A DNA stretch of 40,590 nt from an uncultured Nitrospiraceae bacterium. GTDB taxonomy: Bacteria > Nitrospirota > Thermodesulfovibrionia > Thermodesulfovibrionales > Thermodesulfovibrionaceae. The stretch spans positions 1 to 40,590 of the forward strand of contig CAKZQH010000023.1 in the NCBI GenBank assembly GCA_937139565.1. Reading direction: 5' to 3'. The stretch's first letter is position 1; every line of letters starts with the position of its first letter. The translations under genes and the position numbers were made by a program. The notes beneath the pieces were generated by a model. That model saw only the letters and a list, made by a program, of their open reading frames with translations, did not search any database and was not told the DNA's origin. Shown here piece after piece: positions 19,946 to 28,827 of this stretch.

Positions 19946-20350
19946 TTAAGAAGCTCATATATAAAAGGAAGAAATTCTATGTGTAAAGATTATACTATTT
20001 CAGGTAGATTTATTTTTGAGGAAAGAGGTACTGAGGAAATATTTTAATGACGATATGAAATTAAATAAAAAGTACCAATGCAAAAACTTCCTTTAAGAAC
20101 TACTTGATGAAATCATGAAGGGGGAGCGTAACATATTCCTTATGCTACAGGTTGCTTGACTTAAACGGGGAAAAATGGAAGAATCCTATGTCTATTATCA
20201 GAGTGAAAGCATATGAACTTTTACGGCTCTTTAATATGAGGTTTTACCATGAGAGACAAAATTTTTGACAAGTGCGAGTTATTTAAAGCTGAGGAAGGAT
20301 AAATTTTAAAAAGCCCTGTATCTTGATTTGGGATTTTAGGTATAATTGAT
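19946..20350. other. Non-coding interval with decayed sequence
   Basis: No complete gene. A plus-strand frame near 20150-20270 reads DLNGEKWKNPMSIIRVKAYE and further protein-like residues with no start and early stops, which suggests an old gene or transposase remnant that I cannot name. A TATAAT box at about 20341 (TTAGGTATAATTG) belongs to the promoter of the next gene. Confidence 0.35.
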
Positions 20351-20372
20351 AAAACTTTAAGGGAGGAGAAGG

Positions 20373-20939
20373 ATGAATCAGACAGGCAATGAAAAAATTT
20401 TGGGAGGTCTTGGAGCTTTATTTGTAATTTTAGCTATCGTTCCTTACTTGGGTTGGCTATTGTGGATAGCTGGAATGGTTCTTTTACTTATAGCTCTTAA
20501 CAAATTTTCAAAACTGTTTGGAGATAAAGATATTTTTGATAAATTTCTTAGAGGGTTTATAATTTCAGTTGTAGGAGGATTAGTTGCGATTGTGTTTGGA
20601 ATTTTCTCATTAATTCCTCTTTTCATGGGGTATGGAGCTAGAGAGAATTTAGGAACTTTATCTATTGGTGTCGTTATTGCGGTTTTGCTTATTGTTTATA
20701 TTTTAACAGTGATTAGCAGCCATTACTACAGAGAGTCTTTCAATTTATTATACAAATACACAAATGTTAATCTCTTTAAGCTTGCAGGTACTTTTATTTT
20801 CTGGGGCGCTGTTGCACTTATAGCTTTTGGAATTGGTGCAATTGGAATTTTTGTTGGATGGATAATTCTTGTTATAGCCTTTTTTACTCTTCCACCAACA
20901 TATCAGACGAGCGAGACTGTGAAGGAACCAACGGAATAG
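20373..20939 (+). CDS. DUF996-family membrane protein
   Basis: A 188-aa integral membrane protein of unknown function. The pattern MNQTGNEKILGGLGALFVIL, then PYLGWLLWIAGMVLLLIALN, matches the DUF996 family found in archaea and thermophilic bacteria. About five hydrophobic segments are visible (residues 10-45, 60-85, 95-115, 130-155, 158-178). The start at 20373 has a strong GGGAGGAG site 6-7 nt upstream and a TATAAT about 25 nt further up. It converges on the hmc operon, with 79 nt between the two stop codons. Confidence 0.85.
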   Translation: MNQTGNEKILGGLGALFVILAIVPYLGWLLWIAGMVLLLIALNKFSKLFGDKDIFDKFLRGFIISVVGGLVAIVFGIFSLIPLFMGYGARENLGTLSIGVVIAVLLIVYILTVISSHYYRESFNLLYKYTNVNLFKLAGTFIFWGAVALIAFGIGAIGIFVGWIILVIAFFTLPPTYQTSETVKEPTE

Positions 20940-21018
20940 TATTCTCGTTGCTAAAAATTTAGTGGATTGATGGCTTAAAAGTAATAACAACGTAATGACA
21001 CCAAGCTATATATCTCAT

Positions 21019-22191
21019 TCAAAGTATTTCCATTCGACGAACTATAAATCGGTAGGAGAGTATAATCATCGTAACAATGCCAGCAGAAAGCGAGACTTCC
21101 ATCCATGTGGGATAGTATTTCTCAGAAAGGGGTATATACCAGTTATAAGCGATTAGGCTTACATTTACTCTGTTAAGTATAACTCCTAATACAACCAGTA
21201 AAGCAGAGACTCTCACAAGTTTAGTATTATTCTCTTTCACAGCAAAAGCTAACAAAATTACAGGAATGAAAACAAAGCCTAATATCTCAAACATATACCA
21301 ATAGCCATAGGGAGTTATAAGATAATGCCAGTTGTTATAGTGAGTAATATCAAGGAGTTTAAGAATTAAATAAGCACAAAGTATTACAAATAGAGCTTTG
21401 CCTAATCCTATGGTGCGTTTATTGAATTCTACATCATCAAAGTCTTTTACGAGATTTTTAAATATCTTATGGGCTATGGTACTTTCAAGAATGACCATTG
21501 AAATTCCTGCAAATATAGCTGAACCTAAGAAAAATATTGGAAGTAAAGAGGAATACCAAAGGGGATGCATTTTATTGGATGCTACAAGAAAAAGTGCTCC
21601 AAGGGCTGACTGGTGTCCACCTGCGATAATTACTCCGAGAGCTGTTGCCCATACTCCAAGTTTTGAAAAGTAATCTCTGAGTCTATTCAGTCCCAGCCAT
21701 TTAAAAAACGCCGGTGACCATTCAACAAAGCAGATAATTATGTAAAGGAAGAAATGCCAGGCAATCAGAAATAGGACAGAGCTAAGCCCCCATGACCAGC
21801 CGATTACATAAAAAACTCTGTAGTATCTACCTAAGTCAAACATGAGGGCAAATACTGCAAAGACATATCCTATAAGACTTGAAAGAACTGCTGGTTTTGC
21901 AAATTTTTTGTAATCTTTTAATCCAAAAAGATACACCGCTGTTGCTACTGTAAGTCCCGGAGCTGCAAGAGCTATTCCAACCAATATGTCAAATGAAATC
22001 CACAGACCCCAGGGATAGGTGTCTGAAAGATTTGTTGCCGGACCAAGTCCATAAATTAGTCGATATGCCATTGAGTAAAAGGAAAGACAAAGTATAATAA
22101 ATGCAAGGATGAACATAGGATTTTTATGCTCAGCCAGATACTCTGAAAAAGTTTTTCCAAGAAATATTTTTTCCCTTATCCAACTACTCAT
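21019..22191 (-). CDS. hmcC: HmcC-like NrfD-family quinone-site membrane subunit
   Basis: A 390-aa polytopic membrane protein of the NrfD/PsrC/HmcC family, which anchors the periplasmic FeS subunit and exchanges electrons with menaquinone. Around ten hydrophobic helices are visible, with conserved WGLWISFDILVGIALAAPGL, then GRYYRVFYVIGWSWGLSSV and a GYWYMFEILGFVFIPVILLA segment. I place the start at ATG 22191 (MSSWIREKIF), which overlaps the hmcB stop; an open frame extends upstream to 22257 inside hmcB but lacks a ribosome site. It is the last gene of the operon. Confidence 0.9.
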   Translation of the reverse strand: MSSWIREKIFLGKTFSEYLAEHKNPMFILAFIILCLSFYSMAYRLIYGLGPATNLSDTYPWGLWISFDILVGIALAAPGLTVATAVYLFGLKDYKKFAKPAVLSSLIGYVFAVFALMFDLGRYYRVFYVIGWSWGLSSVLFLIAWHFFLYIIICFVEWSPAFFKWLGLNRLRDYFSKLGVWATALGVIIAGGHQSALGALFLVASNKMHPLWYSSLLPIFFLGSAIFAGISMVILESTIAHKIFKNLVKDFDDVEFNKRTIGLGKALFVILCAYLILKLLDITHYNNWHYLITPYGYWYMFEILGFVFIPVILLAFAVKENNTKLVRVSALLVVLGVILNRVNVSLIAYNWYIPLSEKYYPTWMEVSLSAGIVTMIILSYRFIVRRMEIL

Positions 22192-23143
22192 CTTTTTCTT
22201 TATCTCCCTTGCTTGATATGGCTTTATATGCAGCATAAACAAGTGGAACTGATGCAACCACCTCTAAAACCTTTACTGTAAAAAGAAAAGAAGCAGTCTT
22301 TTCCGTATCGGGCTTTTTGGAAAGCTTTGGAAATCCGAGTTTTTCAAAAGGTACAGGTGATAGATATAGCCAGCTTGTTCCACCTGTCTCATATTCTCCA
22401 TAAACATGTGGGATGTATCTTTCCGGATTTTCATCTAATTTTCTGTGTGCAAGTTTGATAATATCACTTCTTTTGCCAAATATCAGTGCATCGGCCGAGC
22501 AAATCTCTACGCAGGCTGGTGGTTTTCCCTCTATGATTCTATCAAAACACATGGTGCACTTTGTAATTTGAGGCCTAAGAGGTTCAAAATATTCATAGGC
22601 AGGGATGTCAAAAGGACAGGCTATCATACAGTAACGGCATCCAACGCATAAAGAAGGATTGTAAAGAACAGAGCCTTCTTTAGTTTTTTCAAAGGAGGAA
22701 ACAAAACAGGCGCTCAAACAAGCAGGTTCAAGGCAATGCATGCACTGTTTCTTTACATAAATAGGTGTAACATCCTCTTTATAAAATCTATTTACAATTG
22801 TAAAGGTCTCTGCATCGGTTCTACGAATTCGGTCAAAAACAGACGGCTTTTCACTAGCCGACTTTTCAAATTCACTGAGAGGTTTATTGGGATTTTTATT
22901 CCACTCATTACATGCCCATTCACATCTTCTACATCCTATGCACTTGGTAATATCAACAAGCACAGCATAGGATTCACCTTGAACTGCTTCCCTTGTTTTT
23001 TTCTCAGCTTCATACTTTGCCCAGTTTATTTCATTTGCCCTGTTTCCCCTTTGAGTTTCTTTTCCGGTGGCATGACTTTTTTCAGCCATAAGAAGTGTTA
23101 AAGAGGAGATTAAGGTTCTTTTTAAAAACTCCCGTCTATCCAT
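22184..23143 (-). CDS. hmcB: HmcB-like periplasmic ferredoxin-type subunit, Tat-exported
   Basis: A 319-aa electron-transfer protein. The N-terminal DRREFLKRTLISSLTLLMA is a twin-arginine signal, so the folded FeS protein is exported. Four cysteine groups follow: CIGCRRCEWAC, CMHCLEPACLSAC, CVGCRYCMIACPF and CTMCFDR...CVEIC, sufficient for four [4Fe-4S] clusters as in DsrO/HmcB. A C-terminal hydrophobic helix (FLFTVKVLEVVASVPLVYAA) would tie it to the membrane, a feature of HmcB. It should take electrons between HmcA and the quinone-reactive HmcC. Confidence 0.92.
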   Translation of the reverse strand: MDRREFLKRTLISSLTLLMAEKSHATGKETQRGNRANEINWAKYEAEKKTREAVQGESYAVLVDITKCIGCRRCEWACNEWNKNPNKPLSEFEKSASEKPSVFDRIRRTDAETFTIVNRFYKEDVTPIYVKKQCMHCLEPACLSACFVSSFEKTKEGSVLYNPSLCVGCRYCMIACPFDIPAYEYFEPLRPQITKCTMCFDRIIEGKPPACVEICSADALIFGKRSDIIKLAHRKLDENPERYIPHVYGEYETGGTSWLYLSPVPFEKLGFPKLSKKPDTEKTASFLFTVKVLEVVASVPLVYAAYKAISSKGDKEKDE

Positions 23144-23145
23144 CT

Positions 23146-23262
23146 CTAATATCTTCTCCTGTCTTTCAAAATACTAAAGATTAATATCAATAGGAAGAAA
23201 GCTCCGCCAGCTAATAAATACTCAAGACCATGATGGGAAAAAAGCTGATCAATTAGTGGCAT
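23146..23262 (-). CDS. hmcD: HmcD-like small membrane protein (38 aa)
   Basis: A short gene: ATG at 23262, stop at 23146-23148. It encodes MPLIDQLFSHHGLEYLLAGG, then one hydrophobic helix AFFLLILIFSIL, and a basic tail KDRRRY. The start overlaps the hmcA 3' end by 14 nt, and the stop is 3 nt from the hmcB start. Size, single membrane span with positive C-terminus, and position between hmcA and hmcB fit HmcD, a very small membrane subunit of the Hmc complex. Sequence similarity in such short proteins is weak, so the name rests largely on context. Confidence 0.75.
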   Translation of the reverse strand: MPLIDQLFSHHGLEYLLAGGAFFLLILIFSILKDRRRY

Positions 23263-24841
23263 TGGATCTCTCCGTTAATTTTTTTACTCTTACCTTTTTT
23301 TCTTCATGACAATCAGTGCATTTCTTTGGTTTTTCAAGCTTCATATTTTCATGACATTTTATACACATGCCATGATACGCAGACTGAAGTCTAAGCTTTT
23401 TTGGATTTTCTAAATCAAAGGATACTCCGTGACAACTACTGCAAAGGGGTGGCTCGTATTTTCTGGCTTCAGCTTCTTCTTTGCTTTTATGGTGACATCC
23501 CTTGCATAGGGTGCTAATGTCTTTGTGAAAGTATGTAGCAAGATGACTCCTATTTGATATCTCAGTCAGTCTCGCTAATATCTTAAAATGGGGCATTTTT
23601 GCAGGCTCAAACTCCTCTGAAAGTTTATCTATTCTTATTTCCTTCTTTATTTTCTCGATCTGAGGCTCTGATACTGAAAATGGCTTTACCTTCTCTAATT
23701 CTTTTTTATCACTATGGCATCTCTCACAGGTTGCTCCTTTTCCTCTTTCACTTACATCAGACTTTTTTATAAAGTAGTGGCAACCCATGCACTGAGACTC
23801 TTGAACTATAACTAAATGACAGCCTTTACAGCTGCCTTGAGAACTTAGTGAGTGATAGGCTGTGTGAAGGGTTTTAAAGTTAGCTTCGCTTGAGCCTTTT
23901 ATGGTATGACAGTTTGAACATTTTTCAAGGCTTTCGTGATGGCATACTCTACAGCTCTTTGAATTCTTCTCGTGAAATAGATGATCCATGGGAACACCTT
24001 TCATCTTTGCATCTTCTACTTTCATAAATACCATTTTGGGTTGGTATCTATCTGGTCTTGGCACATCTTTAAGTTCAGCTAAGCTTCTATATTTTCCTGT
24101 GTGACATTTGGTGCAAACAGTAGGTCCTGCTTGTTCACCTTTTTCCAATTTCCTTAAATGGCAGTTAATACAAAGCTTGTGAAATGAGGTCTCAAGGTTT
24201 AAATTCTTTTCCTTTGCAACTTTTACAATCTTACTCAAATGGGGACCTCTTTTTTTTGTAAAATCATGGCAGTAGTAACAGGATTGCTCCGTTCCCTCTT
24301 CGTAAAAAAGGGCAAGAGTTTTATCCTTTTCTTCTGGGTCATAGGTGTGATGGCACAGACTACAATCGTTGTTTTGCTTTTTTACATGTTTGTCATGTAG
24401 GAAAAAATCAAACTCAAATTTGGGATAGGTTATATTTATTTTTTCATATTCTCTTCTGTGACATTCTCTACACATGAGCACAGTTGGTCCTGTTTTCTTT
24501 TTTTCTGATGCAAGCTCAAGATGACATCTAAGACACTCTCTATGGTATGCATCCTTAAGAGCTTCACTATTTTTTCTGTTAATACCTTTTGGAAAGGTAA
24601 AATTATAATCTCCAAAGGAATCCCTCATATGACAGACTTCACAACTCTTCCCCTTTAGGGCATCTATATGCTTTTGATGCTCAAAAATCACCTTTCCGTA
24701 TTCAAGCTTTCCAAAAACTTCCTTATGGGCTATTTCCACTCGGTTTTCAGGCTGCAAAGTCCTTTGCGTGTTATCCTTTGCCTCAACCAGTAGAAGTAAC
24801 ACAAACAAGAAAAATAATCCCCATGGTAATATTTTTTTCAT
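23249..24841 (-). CDS. hmcA: HmcA-like 16-haem high-molecular-weight cytochrome c
   Basis: A 530-aa periplasmic cytochrome. The N-terminal KKILPWGLFFLFVLLLLVEA is a Sec signal peptide. I count exactly sixteen CxxCH haem-binding motifs (CEVCH, CLRCH, CRECH, CSLCH, CYYCH, CINCH, CTKCH, CRVCH, CSNCH, CKGCH, CMGCH, CERCH, CKGCH, CSSCH, CIKCH, CTDCH), with spaced extra histidines as axial ligands. Sixteen haems and this length are the hallmark of HmcA, built of class III cytochrome c modules. It would accept electrons from periplasmic hydrogenase or formate dehydrogenase through small cytochromes and pass them to the membrane complex. The ATG overlaps the hmcF stop by 4 nt. Confidence 0.95.
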   Translation of the reverse strand: MKKILPWGLFFLFVLLLLVEAKDNTQRTLQPENRVEIAHKEVFGKLEYGKVIFEHQKHIDALKGKSCEVCHMRDSFGDYNFTFPKGINRKNSEALKDAYHRECLRCHLELASEKKKTGPTVLMCRECHRREYEKINITYPKFEFDFFLHDKHVKKQNNDCSLCHHTYDPEEKDKTLALFYEEGTEQSCYYCHDFTKKRGPHLSKIVKVAKEKNLNLETSFHKLCINCHLRKLEKGEQAGPTVCTKCHTGKYRSLAELKDVPRPDRYQPKMVFMKVEDAKMKGVPMDHLFHEKNSKSCRVCHHESLEKCSNCHTIKGSSEANFKTLHTAYHSLSSQGSCKGCHLVIVQESQCMGCHYFIKKSDVSERGKGATCERCHSDKKELEKVKPFSVSEPQIEKIKKEIRIDKLSEEFEPAKMPHFKILARLTEISNRSHLATYFHKDISTLCKGCHHKSKEEAEARKYEPPLCSSCHGVSFDLENPKKLRLQSAYHGMCIKCHENMKLEKPKKCTDCHEEKKVRVKKLTERSNATN

Positions 24842-26163
24842 GGTCTCATCTCTTCTGGTATTTCCATTGTCTCAGCGATTATATCGGTTAAAAATTTGAC
24901 ATGCACACCAAGTTTGTAATACTGATTTAAATCTTCAATTCCCTTGTGACAGGTATGACATGGTGCTATTACGAGTTTCGCTCCTGTGTCTTTAATTTGT
25001 TCTGCTTTCGTTTTTCCTCCCTCTATTCTTGCCATCTTCCATGGAGGACCAGCATCAATCATTCCTCCACCAGCAGAGCAGCAGTAGTTGTATTCGAAAT
25101 TGGGATTAATGTCAATAAAGTTCTCACAGGTAGCTTTTACAATATATCTAATCATCTTTCCCATTCCTCTATATCTGACTATATTACATGGATCTTGCAC
25201 AGTTACAGGTTCTTCAATTTTTTTCCTTATTTTTATCTTTCCAGAGCGAATTAATTCGTAGAAGAACTGGACACCATGGATATAAGGAATTGGCGAATCT
25301 TTCCATCCAAGATATCTTACTCCTTCGTAAACTCCTGTTCTAAAGGCATGGCCACACTCGCCCATGACTATTCGTTTGACATTTAGTTTAAAAGCAACTT
25401 CATAATGGGTTTTTACAACTTTTCCAAGAGTTTCATGATCCTGAGCATAGAAGGCCTTGTTTGTATAATCCCAGCCATCCATGTCAGGCATTGTCCAGTC
25501 AACTCTGGCTACATTCATTATTTTTGCCATGCCTGTAAGAAGACCTGTCATGTATTTTGCTTCAAGGCCATGGGCAAGATATAGAATTTCTGCATCCCTC
25601 TTACCAAGGGGGATTCTTGCATCCTTAATCTCTGCTCTTAGTTCATCTTCAAGCCAAAGCACTGTATCAAGCCATTCGTCCTGTCTAAACCAAAGCATAT
25701 TGGTGGTCTGCATATGACTTAAAGCCTGGTCTTGAATGTATTGCGGAACTACTCCAATGAGACAACAAATCCGTCGAACAAGAGAGATGAGATAGGCAAT
25801 GTCTATTCCAAAAGGACAAAACTGAACGCATCTTCTGCATAGGTTACACTCAGTAAAGGCAATTCTGGCATATTTTTTAACATCCTCTTTGCTTACTTTT
25901 CCTTTTTTTCTTATCATATCCCAAATTGTTTGCTTTACCTTTGCAGCTGGCGCATAGGTGGGATCATTATCGTGAGAAAGATAGTGATGGCAGGAGGTGG
26001 TGCACATTCCGCATCTCATACAGGTTTCTACAAAGACTTTTAACCTTGCAGAGGCTTCTTTTTGTAAGACCCAATCAATAGCCTTTTTTATCTTTGTTTC
26101 ATCAACTCTCCTTAAAGTTTCATCAATGCCTATATCGTTTACCTCTTTTCTTACAAATTCCAT
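24838..26163 (-). CDS. hmcF: HmcF-like (DsrK/HdrD-type) cytoplasmic iron-sulfur protein
   Basis: A 441-aa cytoplasmic protein related to HmcF, DsrK, TmcB and the HdrD subunit of heterodisulfide reductase. Two [4Fe-4S] motifs are CMRCGMCTTSCHH near residue 47 and CNLCRRCVQFCPFGID. Two CCG-type domains follow, seen in MGECGHAFR, DPCNIVRYRG, YNYCCSAGGG and APCHTCHKGI; these bind the special catalytic cluster. It is the cytoplasmic end of the electron path and may act on a disulfide partner such as DsrC. It overlaps hmcA by 4 nt and follows hmcE closely. Confidence 0.92.
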   Translation of the reverse strand: MEFVRKEVNDIGIDETLRRVDETKIKKAIDWVLQKEASARLKVFVETCMRCGMCTTSCHHYLSHDNDPTYAPAAKVKQTIWDMIRKKGKVSKEDVKKYARIAFTECNLCRRCVQFCPFGIDIAYLISLVRRICCLIGVVPQYIQDQALSHMQTTNMLWFRQDEWLDTVLWLEDELRAEIKDARIPLGKRDAEILYLAHGLEAKYMTGLLTGMAKIMNVARVDWTMPDMDGWDYTNKAFYAQDHETLGKVVKTHYEVAFKLNVKRIVMGECGHAFRTGVYEGVRYLGWKDSPIPYIHGVQFFYELIRSGKIKIRKKIEEPVTVQDPCNIVRYRGMGKMIRYIVKATCENFIDINPNFEYNYCCSAGGGMIDAGPPWKMARIEGGKTKAEQIKDTGAKLVIAPCHTCHKGIEDLNQYYKLGVHVKFLTDIIAETMEIPEEMRP

Positions 26164-26171
26164 ATCATACC

Positions 26172-26849
26172 TCAGTAATCCCTTGAGTGTCTTACTGCAC
26201 CAAATTCACTTCCTGTATGGGCTCTTGTAAGGAAAAACAAGAACATATGGCTAATCTTAGTAAATGGAATAAGAATAAGTAAAATTTCACCTGAAAGCAT
26301 ATGTATTGTAAGCATTAATCTATAGTCAAATAGAAGTTCGTGGTGTGAAAGAAATCCTGTCAAAAAGGGCATGCTTACCAACGCAAGGATTAGATAATCC
26401 ATTGGAGAAGTTAAAAAGCTTACATCCCTCTGAAAGATTCTGCGAAGTAAAAGCAAGAAAAGACATGCTAACACAACAAGCGTTAGATAGTCTCCTAATT
26501 TTGCAGAAAGAGCCCACAGGTTTATTCCCCATGACTCCTTCCAAAGTTCAATATGTCCTGGAGCAAATAGGACTGTAAGTAAAAGGCAGATATGAAATAA
26601 AAAACTTATAAAAGTAAACCACGGATGCTTTTTCATGCTTATGCTACCGTATGGAATAAGCCAATGAAGTAGAGACCTGAGAGCGTATTTAAGGCTGAGA
26701 TAGGGATATATAACCTTTTCTTCCTTTGCCATTTTTAAAATAACTGAGACTCGATAAAGCATTCCTCCTATAAACAGGATGAAAGAAAGCCAAACTAAGG
26801 GTCCTCTAACTAAAGTATATATTGAAGGGTCTTTAAAAAATTGTTCCAT
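26172..26849 (-). CDS. hmcE: HmcE-like (DsrM/NarI-type) cytochrome b membrane subunit
   Basis: A 225-aa membrane protein of the NarI/DsrM/HmcE/TmcC family, with about five helices and histidines in the second to fifth (LHWLIPYGSISM, HPWFTFISFLFHICLL, HHELLFDYRLMLTIHMLSGE) suitable as haem b ligands. It should pair with HmcF on the cytoplasmic side. The length equals that of Hmc-type E subunits. It starts 3 nt after the tmcD-like gene. Confidence 0.9.
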   Translation of the reverse strand: MEQFFKDPSIYTLVRGPLVWLSFILFIGGMLYRVSVILKMAKEEKVIYPYLSLKYALRSLLHWLIPYGSISMKKHPWFTFISFLFHICLLLTVLFAPGHIELWKESWGINLWALSAKLGDYLTLVVLACLFLLLLRRIFQRDVSFLTSPMDYLILALVSMPFLTGFLSHHELLFDYRLMLTIHMLSGEILLILIPFTKISHMFLFFLTRAHTGSEFGAVRHSRDY

Positions 26850-26852
26850 TTG

Positions 26853-28094
26853 CTATAATAACTCCTCTAACGTTAATACTTCCCTTATATAATGTCCTTC
26901 TTTCACATACCGAAGGAGAATTTTTTTACCGTCAGGACTAAAAATTGGTTCCCACATCCTTTCGTATTTTTCTGCTCTTATTCTGCCATCTATTGCAAGG
27001 TAGTATTCATTTGCAATTTCAACCTTAGCAATAACATGATTTCCCTCTGGGTTAAATTGAGGAGACCATATTCTTTCAAATCCTTTCTCCCAAGCCTTTC
27101 CATCAATCGCAACTGTCCATTTATCTTTTTCTCTTACTAATGCTGCAATGTGTTTTCCATTAGCGCTGAAAAACGGAGGAAGCACAGCCTGCGAAAAAGT
27201 TATCTTCCATGGCTCTCCATTAACTGCTACAGTCCATTTTCCAAACTCAGTGCAAACAACAGCAGCAATTCTTTTGTCAGGTCCTACTTGAGGATGCCAC
27301 AGTTGAGTAAATGTTTTCCACTCAGGTTTTCCATTGACTATGAGGCTCCATCCCTTTTCGGTTTTAGCAGGAACAGCAAAAGTACTGTCATCGACAAAAA
27401 CTCCTTCCCATGCATTGAGAAAAGTTTCACCCCATATCTTACCATCTGTTACAACAGAAAATTCCTGTTGGCCCAATCTAACAGTAGCAGCGACTTTATC
27501 ACCTTCACTGAAAGTGCAACCATACACTGATAAAAAACTCATTGGCCAGGCTTCACCATTTACTGCTAATGTCCAAACTCCCTCTTTAAAGCTGAATATA
27601 TCAAGAAGAGGAGGATTTTTTACTCTCACATAGGAAGCAGAAGTTTTCCCGTTGGGTGAAATAAAGGTTTCTCGTGCATCAAAAAATAGATTGTCCCAGG
27701 CTTTACCATTAAGGCAAACTCCATACAGATCACCTTTTTTTATATTAAAGGCAATGGAATTATTCTTTGGATGACACTTTAGATTCCATGCATAATCGAA
27801 GGTTTCTTCCAGCGTTTTTCCTTCTTCTGCTAATGTCCACTCATAGTTTTGTAACACTAGACAAATAAAACTTCCAGATGTGGAGAAGCTGGGAAAACTT
27901 ATCCGCTCAAAGGTTTGTTCCCAAGTTTTATTATTTATACATACCGAACATTGACCCTTATCAACCTCAACTACTGCTGCAATTTTTTCTCCGTCAGGGC
28001 TTGGAATAGGTTCATATACCTGGTGGAATTTTTCTTTCCATTCTCTTACATTTGCTACAATTTTCTTTCCTCTTTGCCAATCCACAGTGATCAT
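26853..28094 (-). CDS. tmcD: TmcD-like tryptophan-rich repeat protein
   Basis: A 413-aa soluble protein without signal peptide or membrane span. It is built of about eight beta-propeller-like repeats around W-T-V-A-V-N-G-x-x-W followed by F-x-x-x-W-x-P-x-F-S-x-D/N-G-K, for example at FGKWTVAVNGEPW and DKWTVAIDGKAWEKGF. Length and tryptophan richness fit TmcD of the Tmc complex of sulfate reducers, where it stands next to HmcE/F-like TmcC and TmcB. Here it is the first gene of an operon that is otherwise Hmc. Its role is unknown even in model species; a cytoplasmic scaffold is possible. Confidence 0.8.
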   Translation of the reverse strand: MITVDWQRGKKIVANVREWKEKFHQVYEPIPSPDGEKIAAVVEVDKGQCSVCINNKTWEQTFERISFPSFSTSGSFICLVLQNYEWTLAEEGKTLEETFDYAWNLKCHPKNNSIAFNIKKGDLYGVCLNGKAWDNLFFDARETFISPNGKTSASYVRVKNPPLLDIFSFKEGVWTLAVNGEAWPMSFLSVYGCTFSEGDKVAATVRLGQQEFSVVTDGKIWGETFLNAWEGVFVDDSTFAVPAKTEKGWSLIVNGKPEWKTFTQLWHPQVGPDKRIAAVVCTEFGKWTVAVNGEPWKITFSQAVLPPFFSANGKHIAALVREKDKWTVAIDGKAWEKGFERIWSPQFNPEGNHVIAKVEIANEYYLAIDGRIRAEKYERMWEPIFSPDGKKILLRYVKEGHYIREVLTLEELL

Positions 28095-28108
28095 GTTAAT
28101 CGTTATCT

Positions 28109-28137
28109 ATTAAATAAAACTTTTAAAAAAAAGTCAA
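28109..28137 (-). promoter_or_regulatory. Sigma70-type promoter of the hmc operon
   Basis: On the minus strand TTGACT (28137-28132) and TTTAAT (28114-28109) are separated by exactly 17 nt. The -10 box ends 14 nt before the tmcD-like ATG, so the transcript has a very short leader, and no ribosome-binding site is visible ahead of that ATG. Confidence 0.6.
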
Positions 28138-28301
28138 GAGCTTTTTGTGTTAGATCAAAATTGAATGTCTCCCAATTACTTTCCTGCTTAGATCACAATT
28201 TTTGTCTCCAAAATCTGATCTTCTCTCTCCTCCTATCTTGACTATCACTCCTTGCATGAGACTTTCATTCAATAGAGGTTATTAGATTTCGTTTAGATTT
28301 T

Positions 28302-28800
28302 TTAAATGAGGCAATTCGCATGAGCATTGATACACTCTGTTACATTGTCAGAGTGTATCTTCTTAACAGAAACTGGTATCACTCTTATGAACTCTTTCAA
28401 CGCTTGCCTTGTCCAAACCATTGCCTTGTTCTTAAGAGCCCTTAACTCTGTCCACCCTGTCACGATCTCCGTTGCTGTCAATGTGTAGATAAACTCTCCC
28501 TCACCTCTGACTCCACTATGATGTACCAGGTCTATCTCTACTGTGCCTAACTCCTTGGATCTGTCAAACAAGGGCTCTATCCTGATTGACTTCTCAAACT
28601 CCTTTGTCTTTTCACCTATCAAGCTTAGCTTTTAATTCTTAAAAAGCATCTCCCGGTTGAACCTAATGAAGGCAACAAGATGCTTGGATGAGGCAAATCC
28701 TGTAAGTGGCCATATCACACTTAAAGCCTCCTCTACATCCCCCCATAGATCTTCTTTCTTCCCCTCTTAGAAAGCTCTCTGAGAGTTGGATCAGCTACAA
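28302..28800 (-). pseudogene. Broken DDE transposase (ISNCY/IS481-like)
   Basis: The minus strand encodes the catalytic core of an integrase-type transposase: VEIDLVHHSG, GEFIYTLTATEIVTGWTELR, ALKNKAMVWTRQALKEF and HSDNVTECINAH. The last pieces are the first and second acidic motifs of rve-type enzymes, with the usual N-G-S/T-E-F replaced by NVTEC. Upstream, out of phase and interrupted by stops, come RELSKRGRKKIYG, EEALSVIWPLTGFASSKHL and FIRFNREMLF, the matching N-terminal part. Frameshifts, internal stops and loss of the C-terminus make it inactive. It abuts the repeat element at 28828. Confidence 0.8.
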
Positions 28801-28827
28801 CTACTACTTTACCCTTCCTACATATCA

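Noticed and set aside
19737-19958. A 73-codon minus-strand frame
   Set aside because: It consists of the palindromic repeat cluster, and its Lys/Arg-rich translation has no protein character.
21019-26849. Assignment of the redox operon to DsrMKJOP
   Set aside because: The cytochrome has sixteen haem motifs rather than the three of DsrJ, HmcB has a C-terminal helix, and a small hmcD is present, so Hmc fits better.
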